In this document: in pieces, positions 61,627-64,000 of the stretch
Layout of the letters: each line of letters opens with the position of its first letter
How positions within the stretch are numbered: the stretch's first letter is position 1
From: Calendula officinalis
Lineage: Eukaryota > Streptophyta > Magnoliopsida > Asterales > Asteraceae
DNA length: 64,000 bases
Direction of reading: 5' to 3'
NCBI GenBank assembly: GCA_963853835.1
Contig: OY970822.1
Location: forward strand, 15,315,501-15,379,500
Program-made: the position numbers and the translations under genes
Notes under the pieces: generated by a model
The model's database searches: none
Seen by the model: only the letters and a program-made list of their open reading frames with translations
What the model was told of the DNA's origin: nothing

Positions 61627-62766
61627 CGTCTTCGCTTCCTTCGTTGATTCCCGGCTATGGCGAATCTATATCATTGGGTTTTGCGTGTGAATTGTTTGAT
61701 CATTACAGAGAAATAAACCCCAAAAAACGATAAAAAAAACAAAAGCCTATTGTGTGTGACTTGCAGTATCGTAGAGATCGACAGGTGGCGTTGGTGCTCG
61801 AGTTTTGTATAAGTGGTTTAGCCCCAGTAATCAAACTGGAGTAAAGCTAACGTTTTCTATGGTCAAGTGTTGGTAACATCAAGTGTTATGGATAACGGAA
61901 TAATTTATCATTAATATTAAACTCGTAATAGCTCATTAAACTAGTAATAGTTGACGAGGCAGTGTGTTATTTATGTGCATCACGTCTAATTCAAGAACTC
62001 TTAGTTCATTAATGAAAATTTGTTTAAGGGATTTTTTAATTTGTTAATTTAATAAGTTTAAATAAGCTTAAAAATTATGTTTATTAAGCTAATAAACTTA
62101 AAACCTATTAAATAATTGTTTTCTAAATATACCCTAAATAAGTTTTTTTAAACATGCTTAAATCATAATCATTGTTTTCTTTTGGGTTTTATTTGAATGA
62201 TGAGTGGATTAAGATGATGATATGGATAAGAATTAGCATAATAATGTTTGTCTATTGCGATCATTAAAAGAAATACGAAATTGTCTTGAATGATGTGGAA
62301 AGAATAACAACTTGATTTGTGTATGTCTATGTATATTGAAAAAGAATTGTTTTTTCAACTAAATTGCATATCTTATCTTGATAATTATTTATATGTTCTT
62401 TTAATTAATTATTGTCACTCACTAATTTGTATTAAATGTTTTCTAAAGTCCATTGTTATCATCAATTGATACGGAAAAGTTAGGTTTCCGAAAGACCAAA
62501 AGCATAGCATAAAGTATAGTATCGCTACTATTTCCAAGTTCCTACCCTTAGATTATTTTTTCTCCCCATTTTCATTAAACAAAACCAATCTGTCATTTTA
62601 TTTGTCATAAATAGTCAAAATGATACTTTTTATGGTAACACATATCATAATAACAAAAGCTTAATCATAATATTCCAGGGAGCAACTGATTTCAAACTCA
62701 TTTACATAGCAAATCTAACTCTCATGGAGATTTTCATGAAAAAATCCTCCATATTTTGTATATCAG
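61627..62766. other. 5' flank of the mannosidase gene
   Basis: AT-rich intergenic DNA; the proximal part should hold the promoter. No other gene recognised. Confidence 0.5.
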
Positions 62767-62880
62767 CCTAATGGTATGGTGTTTGCCCCCATCATTGAAG
62801 TCAGGGTTTCAAATCTTGTCGTAAACATAAGTAATAATTAAGAGTAGATTAGAAATTGCAGTTAAAAAATATATTCTTTA
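62767..62880 (+). mobile_element. tRNA-derived SINE, second copy
   Basis: CCTAATGGTATGGTGTTTGC, then a B-box-like GGGTTTCAAATCTTGTCG and an A-rich tail; the same order as the SINE at 45208-45328. Target duplication not resolved. Confidence 0.6.
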
Positions 62881-62951
62881 AGCTCTAAAAATGTATTGCT
62901 AATGCCTTCTATATTTAAGCTCCAAATTAGTTATTAAGTTTTATGAGTTAC

Positions 62952-63455
62952 TATTAGGATCGAATAACCCAGAAAGATTATTTAATCTAAGATCTACTAA
63001 CAATAAGAAGTTGCAGCGGATCAACACTTATGTTAATCGATTAAGAACAATGAATACTGTAAATTAATATGAATGAGAATAAGAACACAGTAATCACAAA
63101 AAGCTTCAATGTATATTGATATGCTCGAACAATACACACGTACGTTTATAATTCGTAAGGAACTATATATAATAGTCCTTGAAGCCTAAATTATTAGCCT
63201 AGTTATTCTAGGATTCGATTACAATCAATATACATAAAGATATACATTCTATAACAAACTAAGCTAGAATCTCGGACTCGATCAGCACCATAAATAGGAT
63301 CAGTAGTAATTGTTGATCGTCAGTAGTAAGTCTAAGTTCAGCATCATCAGTAGTAACTTGCTTTTCTGCCTCATCAGTACTAACTTCAATATACGTTGAT
63401 CAGTACTAACTGCAGCATCAGTAATAGAATGTTTATCTTGTTTTATAACCCAACA
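62952..63455 (-). repeat. Sirevirus 3' LTR, type L, second copy
   Basis: 504 bp, beginning TGTTGGGTTATAAAAC on the minus strand. It has three exact CAGTAGTA octamers and two CAGTACTA, against eight and two in the 618-bp copy at 7001-7618, so length differs mainly in the motif-bearing region. The outer end is TATTAGG where copy 1 has TGTCAGG. Confidence 0.82.
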
Positions 63456-63487
63456 ATCTCCCCCTAAACTTGTTAATTCACTTCTAA

Positions 63488-64000
63488 CTAATCAAGTTTC
63501 TTCTCTTCTTCATTCTTCTTCTCTTGTTCTTCTAACAATTTTGCTCTTCTCTGTCTACCTTCAATTGTTCTCTGATTTTGTAATTTTCTTTGAGCTATTA
63601 TACATTTGTTGTTTCTTTTGACAAAGTAATTAAACTTTTCTTGAAACATCACATCATCATAAGGTTTCATGAGTGTGTTTGTGAATATCTGATACATAGT
63701 TTCTTCTGAGTGTGGATATTCTTTTTCAAATAAGTACAATTCACAGTTTCTACTGGCTCTTTCAAAGAAATACATGTTTACTGTGGGGAGCACATTCCAT
63801 GCATAAACATTTTCTTTGTTTGTGAATATTTCAGGATAGTTATCTGGATAAAATGCAGCATCAATCATCTTAGTCAAATATCCAGCTCCTGAATTCTTCC
63901 ATGATTTCTTAGCCATTTTTGGTTTGCCAATGATCAGGACTTTAATAATGTCAGCTCTGCTACAGGACATAACCATTGGTTTCCATCCAGTGAATCTCTG
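63488..64000 (-). CDS. Sirevirus third ORF, C-terminal part (partial at window edge)
   Basis: Open from the stop at 63488 to the window end, about 170 residues: FTGWKPMVMSCSRADIIKV, KMAKKSWKNSGAG, then the MIDAAFYPDNYPE block and a charged Arg/Glu/Lys tail. It has Trp (TGG) where the first copy has a stop. Function unknown; the start lies outside the window. Confidence 0.8.
   Translation of the reverse strand, partial: QRFTGWKPMVMSCSRADIIKVLIIGKPKMAKKSWKNSGAGYLTKMIDAAFYPDNYPEIFTNKENVYAWNVLPTVNMYFFERASRNCELYLFEKEYPHSEETMYQIFTNTLMKPYDDVMFQEKFNYFVKRNNKCIIAQRKLQNQRTIEGRQRRAKLLEEQEKKNEEEKKLD

Larger units (their letters stand above)
62952..64000 (-). mobile_element. Second Sirevirus copy, 3' end, running off the window
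   Basis: Contains a type-L LTR (62952-63455), polypurine tract and the end of the third ORF, all homologous to 7001-8100. Read on the minus strand; the rest lies beyond 64000. It supplies an undamaged comparison for the broken third ORF of the first copy. Confidence 0.88.

Overview
The window is nuclear DNA of a flowering plant. It has split genes with GT-AG introns, chloroplast- and vacuole-type plant proteins, Sirevirus, Ale-like and Ty3-gypsy retrotransposons, CACTA, hAT, PIF/Harbinger, Stowaway and Helitron elements, and (TA)n microsatellites. The Sirevirus extra ORF resembles copies I associate with Asteraceae, so a daisy-family species is my best guess, but this is inference only. No rRNA gene, genuine tRNA gene, CRISPR array or bacterial feature was seen.

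Four apparently functional host genes are present. (1) 36701-40391, minus strand: a 13-exon phytyl-ester-synthase-type gene (alpha/beta hydrolase plus DGAT2-like acyltransferase); the joined exons give an uninterrupted 687-residue frame. (2) 52314-52856, plus: a 3-exon small CYSTM (proline-rich, cysteine-rich tail-anchor) protein of 120 residues. (3) 53045-55519, minus: an intronless 824-residue DYW-type PPR protein. (4) 56412-61626, minus: a 28-exon acid alpha-mannosidase (GH38), 1021 residues.

A tandem paralogue of gene (1) lies at 3602-19390 (minus) and is a wreck. An 11.3-kb Sirevirus sits inside its exon 5 with a 5-bp target duplication, a 1.9-kb Harbinger element carrying only a Myb-like ORF sits in its last intron, exons 7-9 are missing, and exons 10 and 12 are frameshifted.

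Layout: 1-3600 gene-poor DNA with MITEs; 3602-19390 the invaded pseudogene; 19400-35450 a deep nest of AT-rich repeats holding a CACTA element, a non-coding LTR element (itself hit by a Helitron) and an internally deleted Ty3-gypsy element; 35500-36320 MITEs; 36701-40391 intact gene; 41180-44040 a fold-back element hit by a second Harbinger element, which holds (TA)n and two further inverted-repeat elements; 45000-50900 a LINE remnant with a SINE, then a 5'-truncated Copia element split by a Ty3-gypsy solo LTR; 52300-61630 three intact genes; 62952-64000 the end of a second copy of the Sirevirus family.

Most notable: the inserted Sirevirus at 7001-18332 has a perfect target-site duplication in a host exon but two non-homologous LTRs, and an octamer CAGTAGTA recurs dozens of times through its LTR, spacer and coding regions while the other LTR and gag have none.
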